NCBI GenBank assembly: GCA_022702545.1
Contig: JAHRBC010000003.1
Coordinates: 1,736,001-1,800,000 of the forward strand
Reading direction: 5' to 3'
DNA: 64,000 bases
DNA from: Phycomyces nitens
Lineage: Eukaryota; Mucoromycota; Mucoromycetes; Mucorales; Phycomycetaceae
Shown: positions 37,637-48,785 of the stretch, one piece after another
Position numbering within the stretch: position 1 is the first letter of the stretch
Layout: each line of letters begins with the position of its first letter
Made by a program: the position numbers and the translations under genes
The notes under the pieces: generated by a model
The model's input: the letters and a program-made list of their open reading frames with translations, nothing else
Told to the model about the DNA's origin: nothing
Databases searched by the model: none

Positions 37637-38368
37637 TTAGAGACCAACGGCCTCCTTCAACATCTCCTTTCTCTTCTCAATTTCTGATCGCTCAACTGAA
37701 GGTGTTGAAAGAAGTTCGTTCAGGGACCCAACGTATGGGAGCTGGAGCTTGTTCTGGACAACAGAATCCACACGTTCGTCCAAGTTTTCCAAGGTCACAA
37801 AGGTTTCTGTAGAAGCATAGAGCTTGGAAAGCAACTTGAGTCGGGTGTCTCTCTGCTTGTCCTCAAATGCCAAACGGTTTGCTACACGTGCAATATCACG
37901 CTTGGCACGCATGTCGTCCAAGCTCTCGGTTGATTTGAGAGAAAGCAAAGAAGCAACCTCCTGTTCAAGGGCCTTTGCCTCCTCTTGTTCCTTGATCAAC
38001 TCTTCTCTAGATGCCTTGATCTTTTCCTGGTTGAGCACTCTTTTAGCAGTAGCAGCGGCCTCACGACGGCCGTGCTTCTCGAGAAGTTCCTGAGCGTATT
38101 GGTGACGTCTGGTACGGAGTTCTTCGCGATGCTGCTTCTTGGGGCTGGTGGACTCTACAACAGTACGATGCTGGGCATTGCCAAGGTGGGAAGGCAAAGA
38201 GGTACCAAGATTGCGACGCTTGGAAACCACCTTGGGGGTGTCGCGGCTGTTTTGAGGGGGAGCGAAGCCGGGAGCGTATCCAGGGCAAGCGCTGTCAGCC
38301 TTTGTTGTAAAGAGGCGGACAGGAGCCCATTGTGTGGTAGGTCGAACGAGACGATTGAAGCGATGCAT
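37637..38368 (-). CDS. Probable mitochondrial small ribosomal subunit protein mS26 (Pet123 family)
   Basis: Uninterrupted frame of 243 aa, one of the few intronless genes here. The N-terminus MHRFNRLVRPTTQWAPVRLF is a typical mitochondrial presequence. The rest is a long charged helix (about 80-180) followed by KLYASTETFVTLENLDERVD, which resembles the C-terminal segment of fungal mS26/Pet123. Family role: small-subunit mitoribosomal protein. The charged coiled-coil composition is not unique, so another mitochondrial coiled-coil protein cannot be excluded. The gene is convergent with the AdipoR-like gene. Confidence 0.62.
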   Translation of the reverse strand: MHRFNRLVRPTTQWAPVRLFTTKADSACPGYAPGFAPPQNSRDTPKVVSKRRNLGTSLPSHLGNAQHRTVVESTSPKKQHREELRTRRHQYAQELLEKHGRREAAATAKRVLNQEKIKASREELIKEQEEAKALEQEVASLLSLKSTESLDDMRAKRDIARVANRLAFEDKQRDTRLKLLSKLYASTETFVTLENLDERVDSVVQNKLQLPYVGSLNELLSTPSVERSEIEKRKEMLKEAVGL

Positions 38369-40126
38369 GGTTGTGCAGTGGAATCCCTATCATTTTTTTT
38401 CCCTGCCCTCCCTTTGAATTGTTTTGAGCCCATCAAGATTCAACCCCCTCACACCTGGTTTGTCGGTGGCGGATGAGGGGTGTGACATCAAGAACGAAAA
38501 GCAGTCAGAGGAGCAGAAATATCGGCAAATGGGTGTTTTTGGGTGAATATACAGCCAAGGTTCTTATAGAGTCTTTCAAATTAAAGTAGATTAAAATACA
38601 GAGGTAAGAATAGTATATTGTTTTGGTACAATACCTTGTGTCTAGGAAGCCTTTAGTTATCATTTATCAATACCAGCAAAGATGATCCAATTTTATATTA
38701 ATAGTTTGGACATGATCCGAGTGCCTTTTAAACAGCTTTGTCCAATTATTATAAATTGTCTGATCCAGCTATTAAAGTTAGTAGACAAGAGGTCTATGCG
38801 CACCATGTATTTTTTTTAAAAATACAAAGTATATAAATCCCATTAGATTATAAAAATGTAGAAGAAAAGGTTAAAATGATTTGAGTAATCTACTACCTAT
38901 TCAAGGTGCAATATCAGTGAAATCATCAACCCCAAAAAAAACACAATTTTAAAATGACTTGGTTTCAAAACCCTATTCTTTCCTAATTTTTACTAGTGTA
39001 GTAAAAATGCACTATATTTGCACCACCTCCTTATAAATAGCTAGACTATAAATCCAAGTAATTTTCAAAATGGCAGTAAATTATGAACGTCTGATATTAA
39101 TACTTGGAAATAAAATCCAAAACAGTAGTCAATTTTTTTAAAGTTTCTTGATCTGTTTGCTGTCTGGCAACTTTACTGGTGTGCAAACGATTTAAAGCTG
39201 GTCTATATGGTGATATAAACACCTTTATACACATATGGACTTGTTTGTCAATATGAAATAATACAAAGTCATGGGATCCCCTTTTTTTTTAAAAAAAAAG
39301 AAAATATATAAGATTCTGCATATTGTGAAATCACAAGCTAGAGTCTGTGTTTCTGAGGAACAAGAACAACTATTGCACAAGATAACAGAGATTCTGATTT
39401 TATTTTCCAAAGAGATCAAAGTCCAATAAGCTTTTTACATCATAATAAATCGGAACACTTGAGGATTTTTTTTCTTGATTCCTAGACTTTTCTTGTAAAA
39501 AATAATGTTTCCATGGTTACAAGGCTCACGTTGGCATGGTGATAGATTCTATACATGCTATAGAGATTTTTTAAAATAATAATAGAATAATATAAAGGCT
39601 AGTATAGTGAGATTATTTCTTTTGTCTTTTGAGGAGTATTTAGGAGAAGCTTGCATGATATATTGTATGACAACTGGCCCTCCCTTTTTATATATATTCT
39701 TTGCTCTCGGACTCTTGGACAGATCCCGGCAAGCTTGACCGACTAGACTGAGTTTTAATATTAAGATACTTGGCCCAGGCACACTTGGCATTTCTTTATT
39801 GGCTTGCCAGCCGAGAAAACTCGCTGAAATTGACGGTTAAAGTAGTATATCAAAAATATAAAGTCCAGTACTTCTTTACTAGCTGGTTTGGACAATGGGG
39901 ATATAAAACACACGTGTTTGGAGCCATTGAGTTGCATTCACGCTTGGAAGGTTGGTGTGGTTGATTGGCAGTCGGAGTGGATTCCTGAGCGGGTAATAAT
40001 CACCTCATTTAACTGGGCAACACCGAAAAATAAACACAGTCAAAGTATAAAAGGGAGAATGTCGTATCAGGAACAGAGCTCAGGTTCCTTTCTCTTGCGA
40101 CATTTCTTTCTTTTTCTTGGTTGGCG
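38369..40126. other. Long AT-rich intergenic region
   Basis: About 1.75 kb between divergent mS26 and ERG25 starts. It contains the T9A9 palindrome at 39282-39299 and many A/T runs. No gene, RNA or transposon fragment could be supported. Confidence 0.45.
39282..39299. repeat. T9A9 palindrome
   Basis: Perfectly self-complementary run of nine T and nine A in intergenic DNA. Confidence 0.9.
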
Positions 40127-41117
40127 ATGAACTCGACGCTCACAACCCCCTATGAGCTCAGTTGGTTGGAGAACCAGTGGGCAGCCATGTATCACGACCG
40201 CAACCCTTTGGTGGTGACAGGCATCTTCGCCTTTGTTTTGCACGAACTGGTCTACTTTGGAAGATTCATTCCCTTTTTGATTTGCGACTTTATTCCATAC
40301 TTCCAGCGCTACAAACTCCAGCCCGTAAGTACATCTGCAAAAGAAAGCAAGAAGACTAAGGGCAGAAATAGAATAAAATCAACAGCCAAGACGATTACTG
40401 GAACTGCACCAAGAACGTCCTCTACCAACATTTTGCATTTGAGGGTCCTTTGATCCTCTTGTTCCACCCTATGGCCAGTCTGTTGGGTATTGACATTGAC
40501 GTCCCATTCCCTTCTTGGTAAGTAAATCAGAGAGAAAAAATAAAAGAGGGGGGGCACAGGTATTAATGAAGGGTGTACAATCAAGGTCTGTGATCGCTGT
40601 TCAGATGTGCATCTTCTTCTTTATCGAAGACCTCTACCACTACGTTGTACACCGTATCATGCACTGGCCTTCTTTGTACAAAAAGGTCCACAAGATCCAC
40701 CATGAATACTCTGCACCCTTTGGTATTGCTGCCGAATATGCTCATCCTATCGAGACTTCCATTCTTGGTCTTGGAACAATCGGTGGACCCTTGTTCTACC
40801 ATGCAGTCGTCAAGTTCTACTTTAACACCAGTCCAGAATGGAACCTCCACTTGTTCTCTATGTTGGTGTGGATCGTGTTGCGTCTTGTGCAGGCTATTGA
40901 TGCCCACTCTGGCTATGATTTTCCCTGGTCTTTGTGTCACTGGGTTCCATTCTGGGCCGGAGCTGAACACCATGACTACCACCATCAGGCCTTTGTAGGC
41001 AACTATGCTTCTTCCTTCCGCTGGTGGGATTACATCTTTGGAACCGACAAGAAGTACCGTGCTTATCGCAAGCAGCAGGCCGAGACCAAGCGTATCCAAA
41101 AGAAAAAGAAACTGTAA
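40127..41117 (+). CDS. ERG25: C-4 methylsterol monooxygenase (Erg25)
   Basis: Three exons (40127-40324, 40372-40517, 40586-41117) encode 291 aa. The fatty-acid-hydroxylase-type His clusters are present: HRIMH, then HKIHHEYSAP, then HHDYHHQ near the C-terminus. These bind the di-iron centre. Several hydrophobic helices lie before and between them, and the tail is Lys-rich (KKKKL), suggesting ER retention. Family role: oxidises the C-4 methyl groups of 4,4-dimethylzymosterol in ergosterol synthesis in the ER membrane. The length is close to yeast Erg25. The reading frame needs both introns, since the unspliced frame stops soon after 40324. Confidence 0.93.
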
Positions 41118-41325
41118 ATACTAACCAAAAAAAAAAAAGATTCAATTAATAATACCCTGTAATGGAGTTTACTTAATGCACTTGTATACAGCACTAGAAT
41201 CCCCCCCTTTCTTTACACTCTACTTTTAATCATTAATAAAAAAAAACTAAATCCAAACACTTTTTTTTTTACATGGATTAATCTTTATGTATAATATAAT
41301 ATAATATAATATATTTGGATATCTA

Positions 41326-42346
41326 TCAAGGAGTACGGCATCCAACGCCTATGCCCGGATTCAGTTCTGGTCGTCTCCGTAGAGTCTCTAGATAGGCATG
41401 AAGTCTTGCTCCCCACGAATGGACCCAGAGGACACGTCTACTGGGTGGAGGCACGATTCTCTGAATACGATGCTCTCCAATAAATCCCTCGTCATCAAAC
41501 GAATACACAAACACTCCTTCCACATGTCGCACCGGCACCTCCACACCCAGTAGATGGTTTAATCCAAATGAAGGGCGATGGGTTGCTTGCAGGCGCCAAC
41601 GCACCTCGAGAGATTTTGCGACTCCTTTGGTGGCCAGCACGTCGCGTAGTGGATGGATGTCTGGTGCGTCTGTTGGAGGATCCCATGGTTGGTCATCCTT
41701 TGAATCAATTGACGTACTGGCATCGGGCAAGACGCGCATTCGAGTAATCTCAAACTGGATTGCGTCAAAATACATTCGCAGACTCCATCGCAGAGCCTGT
41801 GCAATGTGAAGATAGGTTGTTCGACCGTGTACTGACAGGCGAGTGTAGTGAGGATCCGACAAGACGATGTTTGTGGCATAGATTGTGTGATTCTCAAGAC
41901 CATTCTCAAAAAAGTTTGGGAGATCGTCCTGAAGTATTGCAATAGCTATGGTTTAGTATATACATGTTGATCCATTAGTGTTCTGAATTCATACCATATT
42001 ATATCATTCTATTGTTTAATTTTATTGTTGTTTACCATAGCCAACCCTTAGTTCATATTCACTTGGCCGGGTGTCCTTTGACTGGGTGGTCAATTGGCGA
42101 CAGGCTCCAATAGCTGGCACCCTTGCGTGAGAGTACAGGCAGAGAGGACCAGCGAATTGGCTGATATGTTTTAAAGACGTTTTTAGCATAAAGACCTAGA
42201 AAAGCATGCAAGTGTATAACATATACCCACCCACCCACATATATATATATATATATATTATAATATTTATATATGGATATATAGATATATAGATATATAG
42301 ATATGTTATATACACACTTTACATTGCTAGTCCAATAGCCAACCAT
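41326..42346 (-). CDS. DUF2358 / C6orf136-like mitochondrial protein
   Basis: Three exons (42346-42323, 42195-42036, 41945-41326) encode 267 aa. The N-terminus is rich in Ser, Arg and Leu without acidic residues, like a mitochondrial presequence. The body has ELRVGYAIAILQDDLPNFF, then VHGRTTYLHIAQALRWSLR, then VEGVFVYSFDDEGFIGEHR and IQRIVPPPSRR, a pattern I associate with the DUF2358 family. The biochemical function of this family is unknown to me. A different frame through exon 2 also stays open until 42059, but only the frame used here joins exon 3 and the conserved block. Exon 1 is only eight codons and its ATG is the weakest part of the model. Confidence 0.65.
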
Positions 42347-42575
42347 GGCCTGTTTCGCCAGTGAAAGAGTATACGTCACAGCATGATTCACGTGCCTAGA
42401 CTTGATTACAGTAATACGATGTATTTATATTTGTGTCCTATTTAACTTGTTGTCTTTCTCTCTCTCTCTCTCTTTTTCTTCTTATTCTTCTTCTTCTCAA
42501 GATATATATTCATATACATACATATATATTTATTATATAAATATATTATATATATATATATATATTGTATACATC

Positions 42576-42595
42576 TTTTTTTTTTAAAAAAAAAA
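42576..42595. repeat. T10A10 palindrome
   Basis: The longest perfect T(n)A(n) tract in the window, 28 bp before the SEH1 ATG, so inside its likely promoter or 5' leader. An (AT)n run lies just upstream. Confidence 0.9.
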
Positions 42596-42622
42596 GTAAA
42601 ATACTCAAGTACACAATTTGGG

Positions 42623-44308
42623 ATGAGCAGCATAACGGCTTTCGACACAGCTCATGAAGATCTTGTTCATGACATTGCTTATGATTTTTATGGCAAGCGT
42701 CTCGTAACCTGTTCCTCTGATCAACGCCTCAAGGTCTGGGACTTTGTTGAGCATGAAGAATCAGCTGCATGGGAACTCAATGATACCTGGAAAGCCCATG
42801 ATTCGTCTATTCTCAAGGCGATCTGGGCTAATCCCGAGTATGGTCAAGTGATTGCAAGCTGTTCATTCGATCGACAAGTCAAGATCTGGGAGGAACTCTC
42901 TGTTGGTAAAATAATAATACTAGTGATAGCAATAATAAGAATAATGATAATAAAAAAAGAAGAAAGAGATAAAAAGCACATCCATAGCACCCTTCCCCAG
43001 AATACTTTTATGATTATGCCAATTGGCCCCTAAATCAATACAGTAGACTGACTATGCTTTTAAACAACCACGATGATAATTGGCGACCTACAAACACGTA
43101 AAATCCCTCTGTACTATTAAAATACATTATATATAAAGAGCCCAAGAATAGCCAGAAACGCTGGGCCGAACGGTTCCGGCTTGTAGAATCTCGTGGTGCC
43201 GTCTTGGATATTGCCTTTTCACCAATCCAGGGTGCCTTGCGACTAGTGAGTCAATCATTTTATTGATACAATATCTTGGTTTAATGTGTATATTGTAGGC
43301 TACTTGTTCAGTCGATGGAATCGTGAGGGTGTACGAAGCACTGGAGCCTACTAATCTTGCACAATGGTCACAGATGGAGGAATTTGAGATTGCATCTTCA
43401 TCGTATGCCACATTACCTGATAATTCCATCAAGGGACATGTGCAATCGCAACAACAGCCTGCCCATACCAATAGTACGAGCTCTAGCAACAGTTCACAAG
43501 CAAGCCATGTTGGTGGAGATGGCAGCCAAGCCTATCCAGTGCCTTACTCTGGAAATACTTCTGGGGTTGTGGCTGCCAATCAGGGTATATCACCTAATCC
43601 TGCCAGCAATCTTCAGACCACATCTGCCAGCCAGCCCAACCATCATCGGCCCATTGATGCTGATAGTGGCTACTGCATTGACTGGTGCCCCAACCGGACC
43701 ACAACTGCCTTGATGGTTGTAGGTCTTGGAAAAGAGATTGGAGCACGGGTAAGCAGTGCTGGAGACATGGTTTTGATTGTGAGCTGACAAGAAGATTAAA
43801 CTGGACAGATCTTTAAACATGATGGACACAATCGCTGGTATCCTGCAGAAAGCCTTCCCGAACACACACAAGAGGTGCATGATGTGAGTTGGGCACCCAG
43901 TATGGCTCGGTCGTACCAGCTGATAGCAACGGCCTGCAAAGACCACCATGTCCGGATCTTCAAGATTACGGAGATGCCCCTGACTGGACTGGCTCCATCT
44001 CAGCGTGCACAGGCACTGTCGAGTGGAAAGGGTGGACGGATTGGACACCGGCCTCTTCAGGTGGAGATGATTGGAGACTTTGACGACCACCATGCAGAGG
44101 TGAGTGAGAGTGATAAAGAAGAGACAAGAGAGAACTGATTGTTGTTGCTGTTTGTTGAAAGGTGTGGCGAGTGGAATGGAATGTGACTGGGACCATCTTG
44201 TCATCTTCTGGTGATGATGGTAAGCTCAGGCTATGGAAGGCTGGCTACGATGGACAGTGGCGTCAAATGGCCGTGGTTGCCAGTACACACGTTTCTTCAC
44301 AAGCATAA
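42623..44308 (+). CDS. SEH1: WD40 nucleoporin / SEA-complex subunit SEH1
   Basis: Five exons (42623-42905, 43139-43245, 43299-43748, 43809-44099, 44162-44308) encode 425 aa. It begins with the Seh1 signature AHEDLVHDIAYDFYGKRLVT followed by CSSDQRLKVWDF. WD repeats follow with CSFDRQVKIWEE, ATCSVDGIVRVYEA, ATACKDHHVRIFKI and SSSGDDGKLRLWKA. A Ser/Asn/Gln-rich insertion of about 110 residues lies between blades 3 and 4. Family role: Y-complex of the nuclear pore and the SEACAT/GATOR2 complex that regulates TORC1. Intron 1 is 233 nt, the longest here. Confidence 0.92.
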
Positions 44309-44581
44309 TCAAACCACCACCACCACTACTACTACTACTACTACCACTGATATATATACATGTACATATATATTTTTAGGTGAATATATATATTATATTT
44401 ATATTTATATTTATATATATATATATATGCTCTCAATAAAATAAAATAAAAAAATATAAAAATAGAGAAGACGTTTGGATGGTACGAAAGATTCGATTGA
44501 TAAATGGAAACAGCAACAGAAAAAGAAAAAGGGCAATCAAATTTGCCAGTGTTTTCATTGTTATTTTGTTTTTGTTTTGTT

Positions 44582-45151
44582 TTAGGATTGTACTTTCTTT
44601 GGTCTTCCAGGACCCCTTTTTGGGGCAGACCCTTCGATTGTGGTTTGAGAAGTGGACTTCTTTGGAGTGACGTCTTGCTTACGCGGTCTTCCTCTCTTTT
44701 TGGCTATTGGCTATCCATACAAAAACCAGAGCATCAGACAAATACAGGTTAAAAAAAAAACAGCGCGTTTCATTCAGTCTAGGCCACCAATACTCACAGT
44801 CGTGGTCCCTAATGTAAGGCTCATTGACGCAATCTCAAACTCATCAAGCTTCTTATATTCTTCCTTGTATGAAAGATTCTTTTTGGGTTGAGTTGACGTT
44901 AAGCCGTTCCTTAGTGCATCAATAAAATCGTGGTCTGTCTCTGCAAGTCCAAGCAGGTCTGTCTCAGCAACCGCCTTTTTTGGAGGTCTGCCACGCTTTC
45001 GAGGCAGGCCTGTAGAACTTCCAGTCGCCTTTGGTGCTGCAGTGATTATCTTTCCCGTCACTCCAATCACATCCTCCTCCTTTGGAACCTTTCTTGGTCG
45101 TCCAGGCCCACGGCGAGGCTGCTGAACGTCATTTTCATCCTTGAGCACCAT
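44582..45151 (-). CDS. AT-hook protein (four hooks)
   Basis: Two exons (45151-44798 and 44710-44582) encode 160 aa. Four AT-hook cores are visible: PRRGPGRPRK (about 12-21), PRKRGRPPKK (about 50-59), KKRGRPRKQ just after the splice, and KRGPGRPKK near the end. The middle (about 60-118) is acidic and mixed. This hook density resembles HMGA-type architectural proteins that bind AT-rich minor grooves. The 87-nt intron removes two in-frame stops and brings in hooks three and four, which supports the model. Partner genes are unknown. Confidence 0.72.
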
Positions 45152-45408
45152 TGTAGTTTTGTATCTTTCAATAGCAAGAAGTCGTTATTTTTTTTAATTT
45201 TAGAAAAAAAGGAAAAGAAAAAAGGCAAAATGAAAAATCCATTTTCTTTTTTTTTATTTCTTTTTATTATTATTTAACTCTATTTTATGATTGGTCAACT
45301 ATTGTACATTTGTATATTTCAGTGCAACCTTTATATAATATGATTTATTTTAATTATTTTAATTATTTTAATTATTTAATTATTATTATTTAAAGATTAT
45401 AATATATA

Positions 45409-47354
45409 TTAATTCTCACCAAAGAACCGAAACATCGTCCCAAGGTAAGTAGATCCCACCACACTCTTGTCGTTTTGGTACAAGGTCATCAGGGTGCCCA
45501 TGGACCCCATAAACAACACGACTTCTCCAAATGGAACCCGGCCTACATAGCCACGGGAAGCCATTGTTTGCCACAGGGCCTCCATTGCTCTTGGCAGGAA
45601 GTACAGTCCGAGCTCTACAAGGACAGGTTAGCAACCACAGCCAATGGTCTGTTGGCTTACCTAGCTGTCGTCCTTTTGCTTCTACCATTGACATGCTGCC
45701 GGCCGCAAGTCCACTGACTGCATAGATCCATCGTCCCTCGGTTCTAAATATGCGTCGAAGGGCACAAGGCACACCAAATGCTGCTGTCATGTAGAGTGAG
45801 AGAAACAAGGCCGATCGCAGAGATGATTTTACTAGTCTCTGGAGTACACTGAGTGGTCTACAACAAGCCTAGTCAGCCTTTGTCTCTACCAATTCAACTT
45901 ACTCTTTTGTCAACAGTCCAAACCGAGACACCAAAACGACGACCTACAGTGATTTTAAGATTAGTCCATGTCCTAGACCATTCGATATACGCACAAGATT
46001 CAATGGTACAAACAGCCAAAATGCCCGAGGAAACTCCTTGAGGAACAGTCTTAATTTGCTTTTCAAGCAGTTGTCATTCAAGGGGTGTTGAAGGGCACAT
46101 CCAATGCTGGCATGATGAGCCATCCGAGGGATTACAGGAGCAATATTTGGACTGACATTCTCCATTATAAACCCTCGACTAGACGCGCCAATGGGCAGAG
46201 ACGTGTCTTCGCCTGCCAGCCGCCTAATCATCTGAGCCCCAGCCTTATTGAACGGGCCGGCCATCACGCCCAGGTCTCCGCGTCCACCAGAATGCACAAG
46301 AGCCAATTCGATAAAGGAGTTTGGCAGAGTGTGGGGTTCAACCATAAAACTATAGGTAAGCTGTGCACTGGCTGCCATCATCAGCCCAACTCCCGCCCAA
46401 CGCCGAGCAAATCTTGCTAGATGATCTTGCCATGTTTCTTCCACTACTAACCCTCTGGACTCTCCTGGCATAAACCCTTTTCTGTCCAACGCGTTCTTGA
46501 GCTTCAACAGATCAGAATGGGACTCTTGTTTGCGGTGGAGATCCCATTGCTTCATTAGCCAGCCCGATACAACCTGAAGGGTCCGTGCACTCATTAATAA
46601 CATAATCGATTGGCGCCGGTGAGCGTTTCTATCTAGAGCTAGGGCCAGGCCAGCTACTGAACCAGCCACAAAACCATTCAGTCGATCAGAGGCTGGGTCG
46701 CTGCTCTTTCGTACTCGACGCATTGCACACAAGATGGCCTTGTATGAACTCAAAAAGGTTCCTAGAAAGAGAGCAAACGATATGGTGTCCCTAGATTGCC
46801 AATACAATTTCAATCGGTGTGTTTTGATATGATATCTTGGGGGGGTATTACCATCCAGCTAAGCGTTTCAGCAGAATTGGTCTAGACAAAACAGAATAAT
46901 CGTCATTATTATGAGAAATAGGTTGAAACACAAGAAAACAATACCTCTTCAAGAGGTCGCCTGAAAGAATGGCCTGTGAAAGACCAACCAGATATTTCAC
47001 AATAAAGGCAACCCCAAAAGCTTTGGTGAAGGCCCGAAAGCTGTTTTGAGTGCAGGTTGTGCCCTTGTGTTTGCATAACTTTGTACCCAACATTTTTTCT
47101 GATCTGGAATTATCCAACGTAGTGAATTCTATCCCCAATTTACTGAGGCTCTTACTAATGTCTTGTCAGCAACCATGGTATGCTTAACCAGAACAATCTG
47201 TTTACCTACTCAGCCGCCGAACATTCTCTTCTAGTGACTGGAGCGACTTGAGCATTGCTTCGGCTTCCTTGTCAGCCAGGAGTTTAGAGACAATCTGGGC
47301 AATGCTTTCGAGAAAGTTCTCATAATAGGCAACTGGAAGAGGTGGGATATCCAT
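45409..47354 (-). CDS. TMEM135-like multi-pass membrane protein
   Basis: Seven exons (47354-47206, 47154-46945, 46881-46852, 46790-45995, 45943-45903, 45857-45661, 45614-45409) encode 542 aa. An N-terminal helical stretch is followed by a Cys-containing motif LCKHKGTTCTQNSFRAF, the hallmark of the TMEM135 N-terminal domain. Several hydrophobic segments follow, including paired Gly-rich helices (FVAGSVAGLALALDR and VSGLAAGSMSMVEAKG) reminiscent of the Tim17-like fold. The C-terminus ends SVVGSTYLGTMFRFFGEN. In animals TMEM135 affects peroxisomal and mitochondrial dynamics; the fungal role is not established. The exons of 30 and 41 nt are supported by frame continuity and by the WDTISFALFLGTF and RFGLL joins. 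Confidence 0.78.
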
Positions 47355-48202
47355 GATATAAATTAAAGAGAAAGAAAAGTGAGAATGAAATAAAGACGAA
47401 TAAATAAATAAATAAATAAAAAATCAAGACTGGGGAAAACAAAAGCGGAGATGACTCCAAGGAATAAATGGAGAGCTTCAAAGTCTTTCCCTTTTTTTAC
47501 GTGTCCCATTTTCTTCCAGTCTACCCAGAGGTTTGTGTAGCACATGGCTTTGGGAGACTATTTGTCTTTTGGACTGCTAGTCTTTTGCCCATAAAAGGTC
47601 AATTCGGACCATATGCCAAATGTGCTCTGGGTATTTCTGGAGACACATCTTTAAAGACCAAGAGGAATGAGCGGCATAACTGTTGGGCGGAGCACATTTG
47701 GATTTTCCGTTTTGTTTTCGGATAAATAATAGAGACATTATTAGAGACATTTGGGGATTCAGATTTCTCGTATTTCTTATTTTAGAAATAACAAATAATC
47801 CAAAAAGTAATGAAATTTAACCTTCCTTTTTAGTTATATTTTATAGCCAATGATATGCAATTGTTAAATAAATATTATATGCGGTTCTGTAAAAAATAAT
47901 AATACAGATAAAGTACACAGTTGATTGGTTTGTTTTAAAAGCAGAATAGCGCAAGCACTCTCGCTATTAGCGAAAAAAAAAAAAGCTGCTCGAATTTTCG
48001 CTATTCTTGTGTACCAGTTCACGAAAATTTACTTTTATGGTATCTGAATTTAAACCCCCAAATGTCAATTGTCTCAATCTCAAGTAGAAACACTATATTA
48101 TAAATCAATATACATATTTCGCTTATTTTTAAAATAGCTTAAAATAAGATACACCAAACGCGCCCTTTCTTTCTCTTTTGCTCTTGTAGTTCAATAATAC
48201 CA
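47355..48202. other. Divergent promoter region, no gene seen
   Basis: About 850 bp between the TMEM135-like and TMEM14 starts. AT-rich, no coding bias. It contains a short inverted pair of GCTATT/CGAA-like motifs around 47946-48004 that I could not interpret. Confidence 0.4.
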
Positions 48203-48580
48203 ATGTCTGACCACACCGCATTTACCATGGCTGCCCTGTCCGCTACAGGGTAACCTCTTTTCCAACTGTTCTTCAATATGTATATATATATACTCATTAT
48301 ATTCTATAGTGGCATTGCTGGTTTTGTCCGCACTCGCTCCATCCCTTCCCTCGTTGCTGGTGTGGGTATCGGTTCTCTGTACGGTGTTGCAGGTTATCTG
48401 ATTAGGGAGAACAAGGACTATGGCCATGAGACTGCCGTTCTTGCCTCTACTCTCTTGGCCGGTGGCATGATTCCCCGCGCAGTAAAGACCCAGTTCAAGA
48501 AGCCCGTTCCTGTCGCGCTTTCTGTGGTTTCTATTGCTGCCGGTGCATACTATGTCAAGAAAGTAATTGATTACAACTAA
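48203..48580 (+). CDS. TMEM14-family small membrane protein
   Basis: Two exons (48203-48249 and 48310-48580) encode 105 aa, the usual size for this family. Three to four short Gly-rich hydrophobic helices are present. GIAGFVRTRSIPSLVAGVG followed by SLYGVAGYLI matches the TMEM14 (UPF0136) consensus. Animal members sit in the inner mitochondrial membrane and one supports protoporphyrin import in haem synthesis; the fungal role is not established. It is followed 205 bp downstream on the same strand by DTW copy B. Confidence 0.88.
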
Positions 48581-48785
48581 GCCCACTTTCTTTTTTCTTT
48601 TTAAAAAAAAATAAGATTATAAATTATAAATTAAATGTATTATCAATAAAATCGGTACCTCTTTTTTTAATCCCTGAACTTGCCTTACCAGAAAGTGACT
48701 TTGCAAAAGCCCCCCTTCCGTGACGGCTAGTCTTACCGACACCTTTGAACACACCAACTTATTTTTGTGGTGATTTAATAGACAA

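Noticed and set aside
40581..41099. 172-codon minus frame opposite ERG25
   Set aside because: It is antisense to the His-box exon of ERG25, where codon bias of the real gene suppresses stops.
42059..42391. 110-codon minus frame running through the (AT)n tract upstream of SEH1
   Set aside because: It starts at GTG, crosses a microsatellite, and uses a different frame of the DUF2358 exon 2. The spliced DUF2358 frame joins conserved downstream sequence.
48190..48586. 131-codon minus frame opposite TMEM14
   Set aside because: Antisense shadow of a well-supported TMEM14 gene.
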